From: Thiotrichaceae bacterium
GTDB lineage: Bacteria; Pseudomonadota; Gammaproteobacteria; Beggiatoales; Beggiatoaceae
Assembly: GCA_016745055.1 (NCBI GenBank)
Contig: JADGDF010000002.1
Coordinates: 1 to 64,000, forward strand
Direction: 5' to 3'
Length of the DNA: 64,000 nt
Shown here: positions 1 through 8,747 of the stretch, piece by piece
How positions within the stretch are numbered: the first letter of the stretch is position 1
Layout: every line of letters begins with the position of its first letter
Position numbers and translations under genes: made by a program
Notes under the pieces: generated by a model
Databases searched by the model: none
What the model saw: the letters and a program-made list of their open reading frames with translations, nothing else
What the model was told of the DNA's origin: nothing

Positions 1-1
1 T

Positions 2-64
2 CGTAAACGTTTTGCGCTTCGCTTCAACCTTATTGCTGCTATATATAATAAACTAATTATTTAA
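2..64 (+). pseudogene. IS5-family-like transposase, C-terminal end (cut by window edge)
   Basis: The frame opening at base 2 reads RKRFALRFNLIAAIYN and stops at 62-64. The block RF-LRFNLIA-IYN is the usual C-terminus of IS5-group DDE transposases. Only the last 20 residues lie in the window, so whether the rest is intact cannot be judged. About 15-30 bases after the stop comes a run (78-96, ending in aagaggtct) that would suit a terminal inverted repeat, but the other end is outside the window. The element has landed in the 5' end of the gene that follows. Confidence 0.6.
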
Positions 65-97
65 GCTTGTTAACAAGTTATTTCGCAAGAGGTCTAA

Positions 98-661
98 TAT
101 AGACCTTTTCAGGTTTATCATCCACAAGATGGAGACATTATCTTCCAGGTATCAAAATCTTCTCAAAGCCAAGCTATACAACTAGTCACTCAATCTAAAT
201 ATAGCCATATGGGTATTGTATATAATAAAAAGGGTAAATCATTTGTTTTTGAGGCGGTTGAACCAGTTAAATTAACCACTTTAGAGAGATGGATATCCCG
301 TGGTGTTAATCAACATTTTATTGTAAAACGTTTAAAAAATGCAGAATATATTTTGACAGCGGGTGCACTTAGAAAAATGTACAAAACTGGCCAGCCATTT
401 AAAGGTAAGCACTATGATTTATACTTTCAATGGTCTGACAATACAATATACTGCTCAGAGTTGGTTTGGAAAATTTACAACCGTGCATTAGGGATAAAGC
501 TTGGTGAGTTACAGACTTTTAAAGAATTTGATTTCTCGCACCCTATTGTTCAGAAAAAAGTAAGGGAACGTTTTGGCTCTAATTTACCACTCGACGAGAA
601 GGTGATTTCTCCTGCTCGTATTTTTTCGTCTACGCATCTAAAAACGGTCTATGAGAAATAA
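98..661 (+). pseudogene. YiiX/YaeF-like NlpC/P60-superfamily (permuted papain fold) hydrolase, 5' end lost
   Basis: The frame is open from base 98, directly after an in-frame TAA, to the stop at 661 and has no start codon in its first 37 codons. Translation upstream of the first ATG (209) continues the family pattern: DGDIIFQ, then YSHMGIVY. The catalytic His of this permuted papain fold is the H just before that Met, so initiation at 209 would remove it. The catalytic Cys sits in IYCSELV (430-470). The family normally has an N-terminal signal or lipobox, which is absent. The simplest reading is a periplasmic peptidase/amidase gene decapitated by the IS5-type element on its left. The remaining codons show no stops, so the damage is either recent or rescued by read-through. 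Confidence 0.6.
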
Positions 662-669
662 TAAGATTT

Positions 670-727
670 CCGGAGTCCTCCAGAGCTTTTTTGACATTTG
701 CAGAACTTTCAACCTCTAGGACTCCGG
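670..727. terminator. Inverted repeat between convergent genes
   Basis: CCGGAGTCCT (670-679) and AGGACTCCGG (718-727) are perfect 10-base inverted copies with a 38-base loop. A T-run follows the left arm. The repeat lies between the end of the YiiX-like gene and the end of the TSUP exporter on the opposite strand, so it may act as a bidirectional terminator. The long loop makes this tentative. Confidence 0.35.
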
Positions 728-766
728 TGATTTATACACTAAACTATCGTTTATTATTAGCTATCA

Positions 767-1840
767 TTAGTCAGAAGAGGCTGGCTGCCGCTTTTCTAAC
801 CTTTCTAACATCATGCCACGCCACAAGGCACTTAAAATAATAAATGCGCCTGTGCCTAAAGCTAATATCATAATACCAAAGCTTGTAGTAGATAGTATTT
901 TTACTGTACTCGCTTCAATAGGCGCAATAAGTTGTAAGGCTGCTAAATAAATGGGAATCATGAGTGCACGACTAAATAGCACAATCACCATAATGGATCC
1001 CATAACAAGTTTAATCATGTAAGGTTTAACATAAGTTGTTCCAATTGCGCCCAATTGAATACCAAAGAGTGATCCCGCTAAAATAATCATTGCAAGACGA
1101 ATATCAACTAAACCGCTCCAAGCAAACTTAATCGTGCCACCTAATCCCATCACGAAAGCAACTACAAGTTCTGTTGCCGTACCGACTAAACTGGGTGCGC
1201 CTAAAATATAAATAATTGCAGGTACACCAATAAAACCACCAACCGCAATGGTTGCGGCTAGCATACCTGTTGCAACACCTAGCGGTAACACAAAAAGGAG
1301 GGAAACTTCTGCATTTAAGCTTTTAAAATAAACCATTGTGCCAGGAATACGAACAGAACGCACCCATAATGCAAGTGGACCTGGTTTTTCTTCTATATCG
1401 TCGTTTCTTTGTTTGCGACTTTTCCACGCATCATATAGTACATAACCACCCACAACAGCTAATACGACAACAAAAGCAAGGCTAACGTATAAATTAGAAC
1501 CCGCATCACCAAATTTGTCACGAATATGTTGTTGAATTTGGATACCAATGAGTACACCAATTTCAGCAAAAATACCAAAAATAATACCTAATTTGACATC
1601 CACGTGGCCAAACCGAGCACGTTTAATGGCACCAATGAGTGCTTTAGGAAATTTATGACACATATTACTTGCAACAGCAACAATCCCAGGTACTCCTAAG
1701 CTCATCATTGCTGGAGTTAACACAAAAGCACCACCAGTACCAATAAAGCCACTGACTAAACCACCCACGAATCCTACAATAAATAAATAAATAACATGCA
1801 GGTATTCTAAGTCAATAAAATTAGCAGACATTGCTTCCAT
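767..1840 (-). CDS. TSUP (TauE/SafE) family sulfite/sulfur-anion exporter
   Basis: The 357-residue inner-membrane protein has about eight hydrophobic segments in two halves, each with the glycine-rich TSUP signature (GFIGTGGAFVLTPAM near residues 30-45, GGFIGVPAIIYILGAP near 200-215). TSUP proteins export sulfite, sulfoacetate or related anions. With APS reductase in the same window, sulfite or sulfate handling is the likely role (inference). The Met at residue 4 (MSANF) is an alternative start. The chosen ATG abuts the stop of the upstream 83-residue gene (TAAATG), which implies translational coupling. A soluble loop around residues 140-160 (KSRKQRNDDIEEK) separates the halves. Confidence 0.8.
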   Translation of the reverse strand: MEAMSANFIDLEYLHVIYLFIVGFVGGLVSGFIGTGGAFVLTPAMMSLGVPGIVAVASNMCHKFPKALIGAIKRARFGHVDVKLGIIFGIFAEIGVLIGIQIQQHIRDKFGDAGSNLYVSLAFVVVLAVVGGYVLYDAWKSRKQRNDDIEEKPGPLALWVRSVRIPGTMVYFKSLNAEVSLLFVLPLGVATGMLAATIAVGGFIGVPAIIYILGAPSLVGTATELVVAFVMGLGGTIKFAWSGLVDIRLAMIILAGSLFGIQLGAIGTTYVKPYMIKLVMGSIMVIVLFSRALMIPIYLAALQLIAPIEASTVKILSTTSFGIMILALGTGAFIILSALWRGMMLERLEKRQPASSD

Positions 1841-2092
1841 TTAGTTTTTTCCTTTATATGGTTTTGGTTTAACCCCTAATAAATCCCAAAATTGGGAGGT
1901 AAAATTTCCGTGAGCAATTGAAAATACAAAGGCAATAATCATCACACCGATAAATGTCCACTTACCTTGACTTGTCCAAGCAAGTAATTCTTCTGCTTTC
2001 AAATAAAGTGCAGTATATAGCACCACAACACTAATTCCCCACAAAATCACTTTTATTAACTTAACCCTGAATTTTTGTTGTTCAGTTAACAT
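1841..2092 (-). CDS. Small two-helix membrane protein coupled to the TSUP exporter
   Basis: The 83-residue protein has two hydrophobic helices (about residues 13-31 and 45-62) with a basic N-terminus and a short basic tail (KPKPYKGKN). Its stop codon touches the ATG of the TSUP exporter, so the two are almost certainly co-translated and may form a complex. A plausible AAGG-type ribosome site precedes the ATG. I recognise no catalytic motif. An accessory subunit role is inference from position and topology. Confidence 0.65.
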   Translation of the reverse strand: MLTEQQKFRVKLIKVILWGISVVVLYTALYLKAEELLAWTSQGKWTFIGVMIIAFVFSIAHGNFTSQFWDLLGVKPKPYKGKN

Positions 2093-2601
2093 GTGTTTAA
2101 CTTCCTTAAAGTTAGATTTTTAAGTAATTACCACGAATGGAAACCAATTATCCTGCGGTATTGATATTATTAACCAAACACTTTGGCTGCTTTTTGAGTA
2201 ACGATTACACAATTAATATGCGGTTTTTAACAAAAAGTCAGATACTTTATACTTAAAATACAACAGCTTTGCGCAGGTTAAAGGGATAAAAAAGTCTAAA
2301 TTTTATTGTTTGTCTATTTTTAAATGTTGTTAGCGTATAGCATGAGAATTTCTAAACGCTTTTTTTTATGCCTCCTTAAATTTGAATATGGACTTTTTTC
2401 AATAAAGTATCATTCAAAAAACTAAGATGTTTTAACTTGTATTCTGATTTTTAAAATAAAACCTATATTAGTAAATAATATTTAGTTATACCTTTAAAAA
2501 TCAATAAATTATATAAATTAAACTTTATACTAAACTAGCATATTATACAATAATAGCGTCTAAATTGATTTAAAATCTTTTGAACAGGCAGAGCAACCGC
2601 A
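2093..2601. other. AT-rich intergenic region, nothing recognised
   Basis: About 500 bases between the TSUP operon start and a transposase remnant. It is strongly AT-rich with multiple stops in all frames. Promoters for the leftward TSUP operon should lie near its right-hand start, but I cannot pick one confidently. Confidence 0.5.
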
Positions 2602-3197
2602 TTAAAATATTTGCCCAAACACAAGGTTAGCTCGATAAGTGTTACTCCAACTAGCCTTGCGCCGTTTTTTAGCGAGACTCCCAGCAGTAGAATCTAGGTC
2701 AAAAAACCTCATGCACCAATGCCGGATTGTGGTCATGATAGCTGGCGCATTGCCTTTACGAATTCGACTCGAATCTTCATGAAAAACAACATCCAGACGC
2801 CAATGCAAGCGGTTTTTCCCCCTCAATATTCACGTACAGCTTTGGCGAATAGTTTGGCATTTGCAGCAAAAGAATTAATGAAATAGCACCGCTCCACCGT
2901 TTCTTTTTCACCCGTTAAACAGGTACGCTCCACCCTCCTGATACTTTCTCAACCCCTTCCATTTGTCCACATCAGGTAGCGTGGTTAAAATCCAGTAACG
3001 CTGGGTTTCTAAACGACCATGTCCTTTGTCAATATCTTCGGCAAAGTTGTATTGGACATGGCGATATTTATTTGTTTGCGCCGTATCAAAAAAATTAACA
3101 ACTGCCTCATGCAAGGAGCCTTGATTACCCTTGAGGCCAATTGAATAATCCCCACCCTGGTCAATTTGAGCTTGTGGATAGGCTTTGCGTAATGAAT
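2602..3197 (-). pseudogene. ISAs1-family transposase remnant
   Basis: Reading leftward, three frames together give the ISAs1 pattern: GGDYSIGLKGNQ, then DKGHGRLETQRYW, then ETVERCYFINSFAANAKLFAKAVREY, then LHWRLDVVFHEDSSRIR and the C-terminal KKRRKASW. The pieces are separated by at least two frameshifts, and a small deletion removes part of the segment before LHW. The N-terminal half is missing. The remnant lies directly upstream of the 3.4-16.3 kb metabolic cluster and is one of several decayed IS elements around it. Confidence 0.8.
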
Positions 3198-3370
3198 GTA
3201 ATAATAGAATCTATATAAGTTCAAAGAAACTAAAAAATATGGCTTTAATAAGGATAGTAATTCTGGTAGAGTTACATAATTAGTGCATTAATTAATTTAT
3301 GAGAATCTTGCTGCTGCAGAGCAGTTTATTTAAACTTGATATACTGTCCTATAAATAGGGGATATTTTCT

Positions 3371-4165
3371 GTGATCCACGACGATACTGTAGCCCAACTG
3401 AAGCATCAAGTGCAAACATTGCACGCTCAACACGGTTTAGTTTCTTTAAAAGCAGGTACTGAATGGGAGGATATGGATTACCAAGAAATTCAGTGGCTGT
3501 ACGAATTAGGTGAAAAACAACTCCCGATTCTAGTTAAAGTCGCTGGTCCCGAGGCCAAAGTCGATTTACGTCATTTGCAGGCCATCGGGGTTACAGGTTT
3601 ATTGGGTCCAATGATTGAATCCAATTATGCGATGGAAAAATTCGCTGACATCGCGCAAGCACATTATAAAAAGGCAACGCAAACGCCTATGTTAGCAGTC
3701 AATTTGGAAACAATTCATGCTCATGATCAACTTGATACATTAATCAGTAGTCCTGCTTTTGAGTCCATTGAATTAGTTGTCATTGGTCGTTTAGACCTTT
3801 CTTTATCAATGGGTATTGATGATGTAGATCATCCAAAAGTATTGGAAGTCACCCAGAATATTGTCAATAAAGTCAGTGCTGCTGGCAAACCAGTGTCCAT
3901 CGGTGGTTTTGTTAATCCTGCTACTGCTGGCAGTATCCGTGATACCTTTAATGTTAATTACCTCAACACTATCCACACTTTATTTGATCTGTCCAAAATA
4001 GACGATGTGGCTACCGCTATTTGGAGAGGCATTGAATTTGAAATTGATTTTTATGAATACCTAAAAACCCGCAACCCAGATCGCAACGAATTTTACCAAT
4101 CTCGCATTGAAACCAGTCAAGCAAAATTAGATAAAGCTGCAGATTTTGCACCTAGCAACACGTAA
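3371..4165 (+). CDS. HpcH/HpaI-type aldolase (citrate-lyase-beta superfamily)
   Basis: The 264-residue cytosolic enzyme starts at GTG with AGGGG nine bases upstream. The family's metal ligands are visible: Glu113 in NLETIHAH and Asp142 in IGRLDLSLSMG. KVAGPEAKVDLRHL and GLLGPMIES (about residues 56-84) match the subgroup often found in O-antigen and nucleotide-sugar clusters, rather than HpaI of aromatic degradation. The family makes or breaks C-C bonds using pyruvate or acyl-CoA enolates with Mg2+/Mn2+. It is the first gene of a co-directional accessory cluster, and the next gene begins 17 bases downstream. It likely builds or cleaves a 2-oxo-acid intermediate. The substrate cannot be read from the sequence. 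Confidence 0.75.
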   Translation: MIHDDTVAQLKHQVQTLHAQHGLVSLKAGTEWEDMDYQEIQWLYELGEKQLPILVKVAGPEAKVDLRHLQAIGVTGLLGPMIESNYAMEKFADIAQAHYKKATQTPMLAVNLETIHAHDQLDTLISSPAFESIELVVIGRLDLSLSMGIDDVDHPKVLEVTQNIVNKVSAAGKPVSIGGFVNPATAGSIRDTFNVNYLNTIHTLFDLSKIDDVATAIWRGIEFEIDFYEYLKTRNPDRNEFYQSRIETSQAKLDKAADFAPSNT

Positions 4166-4182
4166 ATTATTAGTGATGTTTA

Positions 4183-5550
4183 ATGAGTAATTACATCTGG
4201 AATACACAAGTGGATGTGTTGGTGGTTGGCAGTGGCTTTGCGGGGTTAACGGCTGCCATCGAAGCTGCACAAGCAGGTTGTTCTGTGCAAGTGGTTGAAA
4301 AGCGTGATTTTTACGGGGGTAACTCTTGGATTAGTGGAGGAGTGCTTGCTGCAGTTGACTTAGAAATGCAACAGCGTTACGGTATCCAAGACAGTACAGC
4401 CCAAATGTTTGACGATATGATGCGGGCGGGAAGAGCACGTAATGATCCTGCGTTAGTTCAACAAGTGTGTGCTCAATCGTATTCTGTTTTACAGTGGTTG
4501 CGCCAAGAGTTAGGCATCACTTTCATGGAACGCATTGAGCAATTTGGTGGACATTCTGTACCACGCTGTTATTCTGTCACCGATATTCAAGGACGCAATA
4601 TCGTTAACCCTTTACTCGCTCGTGCTCAGGCATTGGGTGTTGATCTGCGTTTAAACACACGTTTGACTGGTATATTACAAAACGAAAAACAACGTGTTGT
4701 TGGGTGTGAACTGATGGCTAAAGATAATACAGTGCAATGTGTGCAAACCACACGCGCTTTAATACTTGCCAGTGGTGGTTTTAGTGGTGAAGCGGATGAA
4801 CTACAACCAGCGACATCAAGTACTCGTTTAACCGATGCCACCAGTGACATTTTAAATTTAGCACAACAGTTTGGGGCAGAATTGATTGACTTAGACTGTG
4901 TGCAACTATTGCCTTGCGCTTCGCCTGATGAACCAGGACGAGGTGTCGCCCCCGTATTTGCTAGTTACGTTGTATTTCCTTATGGTATGATGTTAGATGT
5001 GGCTACAGGGCTGCGTTTTGTCAATGAATGGACAGATCGCAAAACACGCGCTGATGCCATGTTAGCTTTACAACAACCAGCCGTTGGTTTGACTGATCAA
5101 AACGGAATCAATAATGCTGGAGATATGATTCACCAGCATATGAATGACACTGTGATTCACCGTTTTGAGGACTTAGCTACCTTAGCGGTGGCTTATCAAT
5201 TCCCTGCAGATGCCCTGAAAAATAGTGTTCATACTTACAACCAATATGTTGAACAACAACACGATGCGGCTTTTGGCAAGCCTATTCCTGCCCGCGCTAA
5301 ACCACTTGCACCACCCTATTATGCATTGCGTTTATGGCCAAAAACTCATTCGACAATGGGCGGTTTACGCATCAATGCCCATACTCAAGTGTTAAACTGT
5401 GAAGGACAAGTCATTCCTGGTTTATTCGCGGCCGGTGAGGTGATAGGTGGTGTGCATGGTGTATCGCGTTTAGGCGGCTGTGCTATTACCGAATGTTTAG
5501 TACTGGGGCGTGTTGCAGGTCAACAAGCCGCTTTATTTCCCAAACTTTAA
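4183..5550 (+). CDS. FAD-dependent dehydrogenase/reductase (FrdA / 3-ketosteroid dehydrogenase-like)
   Basis: The 455-residue soluble flavoprotein has an N-terminal Rossmann site (VVGSGFAGLTAAIEAA, about residues 14-29). Its C-terminal FAD/active-site block is HSTMGGLRI, then GGVHGVSRLGGCAITECL (about residues 380-440). The Arg of the fumarate-reductase-type GG-HG-NRLGGNA block is kept, while its first Asn is Ser here and its second is Cys. There is no Sec or Tat signal and no haem motif, so it is neither periplasmic flavocytochrome c nor a complex II subunit. The family adds or removes a C=C bond next to a carboxylate or ketone, as in tricarballylate or ketosteroid dehydrogenases. In this cluster it probably oxidises or reduces the aldolase-derived acid. 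Confidence 0.75.
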   Translation: MSNYIWNTQVDVLVVGSGFAGLTAAIEAAQAGCSVQVVEKRDFYGGNSWISGGVLAAVDLEMQQRYGIQDSTAQMFDDMMRAGRARNDPALVQQVCAQSYSVLQWLRQELGITFMERIEQFGGHSVPRCYSVTDIQGRNIVNPLLARAQALGVDLRLNTRLTGILQNEKQRVVGCELMAKDNTVQCVQTTRALILASGGFSGEADELQPATSSTRLTDATSDILNLAQQFGAELIDLDCVQLLPCASPDEPGRGVAPVFASYVVFPYGMMLDVATGLRFVNEWTDRKTRADAMLALQQPAVGLTDQNGINNAGDMIHQHMNDTVIHRFEDLATLAVAYQFPADALKNSVHTYNQYVEQQHDAAFGKPIPARAKPLAPPYYALRLWPKTHSTMGGLRINAHTQVLNCEGQVIPGLFAAGEVIGGVHGVSRLGGCAITECLVLGRVAGQQAALFPKL

Positions 5551-5559
5551 TTAAGCCTT

Positions 5560-6549
5560 ATGAATTCATCTATACATAAAACTAGATTATTTACTGATAC
5601 TTACAGCGTGTTAGACGCGACTTTGCGTGATGCTGGCTACATGAATGATTGGCAGTTTTCCCGAGAGGAGATTTTTCAAGTTGTTGGCACTGTGGCACAA
5701 ACAGGTGTAGAAGCCATCGAAATCGGTTATATCAGTGATGATCCTGACAGGCCGCTTGCTGCTCGTTGTGATGTAGCGTTATTACAGGCTTTGCACGAAC
5801 ATACCAATGGGGTAAGCAACTTTGTGGTTATGCTCAGCCTCAGTGAACCTGATCCTGCCAGTCTATTTGCCAGCCGCGCAGAATTGATAGACTTAGTACG
5901 TCTTCCTAGCACCTTTGCCCAATTACCTCAAGCCCTAAAAATCGCAGAACAGGTTAAAAAACAGGGGATTGCGTGTAGCCTAAATTTAGTCAATATTTCA
6001 ACCTTAGAACGGGAAGATTTTCTGCAGGTTGCCCAAGAAGTTAAACACAGTGAAGTCGTCGATATTTTTTATTTAGCGGATTCTCGAGGCGCTTGTCATC
6101 CAGACGAAGTATTTAGCATGGTGAGCACGGTACGCGAAGTATGGGAGGGACGATTTGGCTTTCACGCCCATGATAACACAGGGTTTGCAGCAGTCAATCC
6201 ACTCCGCGCTCTGGAAGCTGGTTGCCAGCTCATTGATGGTACAGTCAATGGATTAGGTTTGGGCAGTGGCAATACCAAGTTATCTCATGCATTGAGTATG
6301 GTACAACAACGTTGTCCTGAAAAAAATTACAATATTGCTGCACTAGATGCCATTTGTCGTAGTTTCCGCGTCCCCATGCCTGCTGAAAAAAGCTACTTGC
6401 ATTATTTATTAGGGGCAAAAAATCTTGCTCAATTGTGGGTTGAACCATTGATTGAACGTTATGGCAAAGACACCGAACGTTTGCTGCAAATGATTCCACG
6501 CAGAGCTTACACCGATATTCAACAAGTGTTTGCTGAGATTGATACATGA
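5560..6549 (+). CDS. HMGL-like DRE-TIM aldolase
   Basis: The 329-residue TIM-barrel metalloenzyme opens with LDATLRDAGY (residues 18-27), a variant of the DRE-TIM signature with LRDA-GY in place of TLRDG. The metal-binding HxH is His202-Ala-His204 in FHAHDNTG, followed by the DGTVNGLGLGSGNTK block. The length and LRD-GY form resemble 4-hydroxy-2-oxovalerate-aldolase-like proteins found in polysaccharide clusters. The acyl-CoA-specific C-terminal domains of isopropylmalate synthase are absent. It starts nine bases after the flavoprotein and overlaps the methyltransferase by ATGA, so it belongs to one transcript. It probably joins or splits a 2-oxo acid and an aldehyde. Confidence 0.75.
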   Translation: MNSSIHKTRLFTDTYSVLDATLRDAGYMNDWQFSREEIFQVVGTVAQTGVEAIEIGYISDDPDRPLAARCDVALLQALHEHTNGVSNFVVMLSLSEPDPASLFASRAELIDLVRLPSTFAQLPQALKIAEQVKKQGIACSLNLVNISTLEREDFLQVAQEVKHSEVVDIFYLADSRGACHPDEVFSMVSTVREVWEGRFGFHAHDNTGFAAVNPLRALEAGCQLIDGTVNGLGLGSGNTKLSHALSMVQQRCPEKNYNIAALDAICRSFRVPMPAEKSYLHYLLGAKNLAQLWVEPLIERYGKDTERLLQMIPRRAYTDIQQVFAEIDT

Positions 6550-7187
6550 GCCAACTTAGCCTATCTGATTTGCAACAAACCGATTTAAGTGAGCTGGATG
6601 TCGTGGCACGTTACAGCGAGTTCGCACCTACGTATGATGAATCTGTGACTAATTGGGGCTATCAATGCTATCGTACAGCCGCAGAACTTTTACAGCCTTA
6701 CGTTGGACATGAGCAACCCATTCTTGATGCAGGCTGTGGGACGGGCTTAGTTGGGAAATCTCTGTATGAATTAGGTTATCAACAGTTAACAGGCATTGAT
6801 ATTTCACCCGATATGCTGGAACGTGCAGAACGCCTAGATTGTTATCAAAACCTACAACGGCAAGATTTAAGTGCAATACCATACTCATTTGCAGACAACC
6901 AATTTGTCGCAATTACCTGTGTTGGCGTATTTTCTCTTATCGCAGAACCTCGTCCTGTGTTACAAGAATTCTGGCGCCTGTTGCAATCAGGGGGGTATTT
7001 GGTATTTACGCAACAGGCTGTGTTATTTGAAAAATATGATTATACTAAATTACTACAAGAATTTGAGCAACGTGGTGAATTCCAGCGTATTGCCATCACC
7101 GATCCTATAGTTTATTTGCCGCAGCGTGAAGGTTACGAAGAACGTACAGTCATTTATTGTACTTATCAAATTCACAAGGGTTCTTGA
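6546..7187 (+). CDS. Class I SAM-dependent methyltransferase
   Basis: The 213-residue protein has motif I ILDAGCGTGLVG at about residues 59-70, the acidic motif II (GIDISPDML) and post-motif DNQFVAITCVGVFS. The N-terminal YDESVTNWGY resembles the METTL27/WBSCR27-like group of small-molecule methyltransferases. The ATG overlaps the stop of the aldolase by four bases and the next gene starts three bases after its stop, so it is tightly embedded in the operon. It likely O-, N- or C-methylates the pathway product. The acceptor is unknown. Confidence 0.8.
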   Translation: MSQLSLSDLQQTDLSELDVVARYSEFAPTYDESVTNWGYQCYRTAAELLQPYVGHEQPILDAGCGTGLVGKSLYELGYQQLTGIDISPDMLERAERLDCYQNLQRQDLSAIPYSFADNQFVAITCVGVFSLIAEPRPVLQEFWRLLQSGGYLVFTQQAVLFEKYDYTKLLQEFEQRGEFQRIAITDPIVYLPQREGYEERTVIYCTYQIHKGS

Positions 7188-7189
7188 AC

Positions 7190-8134
7190 ATGAAAAAATG
7201 CCTAGTTATTAATGACCGTGAACCCATTCCTGAAGACCACTTGAATGATGTTACTGAATTAGACACTGTTTGGTACCAAAAAACAGGGGAAGCTTTTTCC
7301 TTAGATGAGGCCATTGCTCAAAATCTTGATACACAAATTATTGTCACCACGTATATGGATTTGAGTGCGGCGCGTTTACAGCAATTACCTAAATTGGAAC
7401 TTGTCATTACCACCACCATTTCCACTCATTTTGTCGACTCAGGGTATTGTCGAGAACACGGCATCCAAATTGTTAACACAGCCAATTATACCGGCGCTTC
7501 CGTGGCAGAACATGCGGTTGCTTTAATGATGGCGGGAATGCGTAAAATTCCAGCGATTGATCAACAAGTGCGGCAAGGCAATACGGATTGTTTTGATTTT
7601 CCTGGTACAGAGTTATCCAGTAAAACGACTGGCATTATTGGTTTTGGCAATATTGGGGCGTACACGGCTCAGTTATTGAGTGGGTTTAATATGCAGTTAC
7701 AATTTTATAATCGCTCGCCTAAAACCAGCCCCATTGCCCAAGCGGTGGACGTAGATACCTTGGTAGAAACCTCTGATGTTGTATTTTTAAGTTTGCCATT
7801 GAATAATGAATCACGTCATATTATTAATGCTGAACGTTTACAACGGATGAAAAACACGGCGTTGTTGGTGAATACATCACCCGATGATGTGATGGATTTG
7901 GCTGCCGTTAAAGCCGCTGTGCTCAATGGGGATATTGGTGGAATAGCCTTGGATTTACTCAATGCTAACTTTTTCCTAGAATGCCCCAATACCATTCTTA
8001 CTCCACGTCGTGCTTGGTTCACTAATGAATGTTTTACGCGCCGTATTGGGATGTGGAAAGATACCTTAAAAGGTTATTTGAGTGGTACACAGCTTGATAA
8101 TCAAAATGCGGAAGATTTTGTGCCTATTTCTTGA
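7190..8134 (+). CDS. D-2-hydroxyacid dehydrogenase-fold protein lacking the Arg/Glu/His catalytic triad
   Basis: The 314-residue protein has the two-domain D-2-hydroxyacid dehydrogenase fold, with the NAD site GFGNIG at residues 151-156. The start is the ATG at 7190, three bases after the methyltransferase stop; an in-frame ATG at 7157 lies inside that gene. The canonical active site is altered. NTARG is NTSPDD (Pro231 for Arg), the Glu five residues after the conserved Asp255 is Asn260, and TPH is TPRRAW (Arg273 for His). The NAD-binding loop is intact. It is therefore either an oxidoreductase using different residues or a non-catalytic NAD-binding subunit. Ordinary lactate- or glycerate-type activity is unlikely. 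Confidence 0.7.
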   Translation: MKKCLVINDREPIPEDHLNDVTELDTVWYQKTGEAFSLDEAIAQNLDTQIIVTTYMDLSAARLQQLPKLELVITTTISTHFVDSGYCREHGIQIVNTANYTGASVAEHAVALMMAGMRKIPAIDQQVRQGNTDCFDFPGTELSSKTTGIIGFGNIGAYTAQLLSGFNMQLQFYNRSPKTSPIAQAVDVDTLVETSDVVFLSLPLNNESRHIINAERLQRMKNTALLVNTSPDDVMDLAAVKAAVLNGDIGGIALDLLNANFFLECPNTILTPRRAWFTNECFTRRIGMWKDTLKGYLSGTQLDNQNAEDFVPIS

Positions 8135-8222
8135 GAGTGAATGTACTTTGTTCTACAGTTGTTTGATATTGTATTAGTGGATGATGCTACGCTTATCTAC
8201 CCTAACATTTGCTTGATTAGTA

Positions 8223-8250
8223 AGGTGGGCAAAATAATGTGAAACCCACC
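8223..8250. repeat. Short hairpin GGTGGG...CCCACC
   Basis: GGTGGG (8223-8228) and CCCACC (8245-8250) form a small stem. It lies between the dehydrogenase-like gene and the antitoxin-like remnant and lacks a T-run. It could terminate or attenuate the upstream operon, or be the left edge of an inserted toxin-antitoxin segment. Confidence 0.3.
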
Positions 8251-8276
8251 AAACAACTACAAAAGAGATATAAGCG

Positions 8277-8420
8277 ATGTATGCCTATAGAGAAATGTTA
8301 ACACTAACTGATCCACAGACTTTGCATCTCAAACAACCCTTGCCATTTGGCAAGGGACAACGAGTTGAAGTTGTTGTATTGATTAGTAATGAGAATGAAG
8401 AATTACAAATTCTGGAGTAG
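8277..8420 (+). CDS. Small antitoxin-like ORF (47 residues)
   Basis: ATG 8277 follows AAAGAGATATAAGCG and encodes a 47-residue acidic polypeptide (MYAYREMLTLTDPQTLHLK...). Its length and strand-forming pattern (RVEVVVLISNENEE) resemble small AbrB/DUF104-like proteins that accompany toxin-antitoxin modules. Its stop is four bases before the Phd/YefM-like remnant, which supports a TA origin. No toxin gene follows. The assignment is by context and pattern only. Confidence 0.4.
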   Translation: MYAYREMLTLTDPQTLHLKQPLPFGKGQRVEVVVLISNENEELQILE

Positions 8421-8423
8421 AAT

Positions 8424-8632
8424 ATGACGAAGGTTTTTACATACTCAGAAGCTAGGCAAAACTTCGCGAAAATATTGGTTTTAGCGCAATCGGAAGAAAT
8501 AAAAAGAAAAGATGGGGCAGTTTTTGTACTAAAGTAAAAAGTGTGTCATCACCTTTTGATGTTGAGGGCATAAAAACAAATGCAACCACTCAAAATATAC
8601 TTGATGCCGTCAGAACTAGCAGAATGGGCTAA
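8424..8632 (+). pseudogene. Phd/YefM-type antitoxin, frameshifted
   Basis: The first frame (8424-8537) reads TYSEARQNFAKIL then KRKDGAVFVLK, the DNA-binding half of a Phd/YefM antitoxin, and stops at TAA. The following frame continues in register with the family's C-terminal half (SPFDVEGI... TTQNILDAVRTSR) to the TAA at 8630-8632. One small indel therefore separates the DNA-binding half from the toxin-neutralising half. The remnant is stranded inside the metabolic cluster, between the dehydrogenase-like gene and the first P-type ATPase. Confidence 0.6.
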
Positions 8633-8692
8633 TTTGTCGCTCAAGGCCGATCACCCCATAGGCATCCAACTTAAGCACTACAGTTTTCTGTT

Positions 8693-8731
8693 ATAGTCAT
8701 CACCATTGAAAAGTTGCCAAATTCAGATTTT
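8693..8731 (+). repeat. Solo IS630-type terminal repeat
   Basis: This stretch (atagtcatcaccattgaaaa and on to cagatttt) matches the left end of the IS630 remnant at 35801-35840 with only a few mismatches over nearly 40 bases. No transposase follows it here. It is a scar of an IS630-family copy that inserted inside the metabolic cluster and was deleted. Confidence 0.6.
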
Positions 8732-8747
8732 CTCCACCCTACAAACA

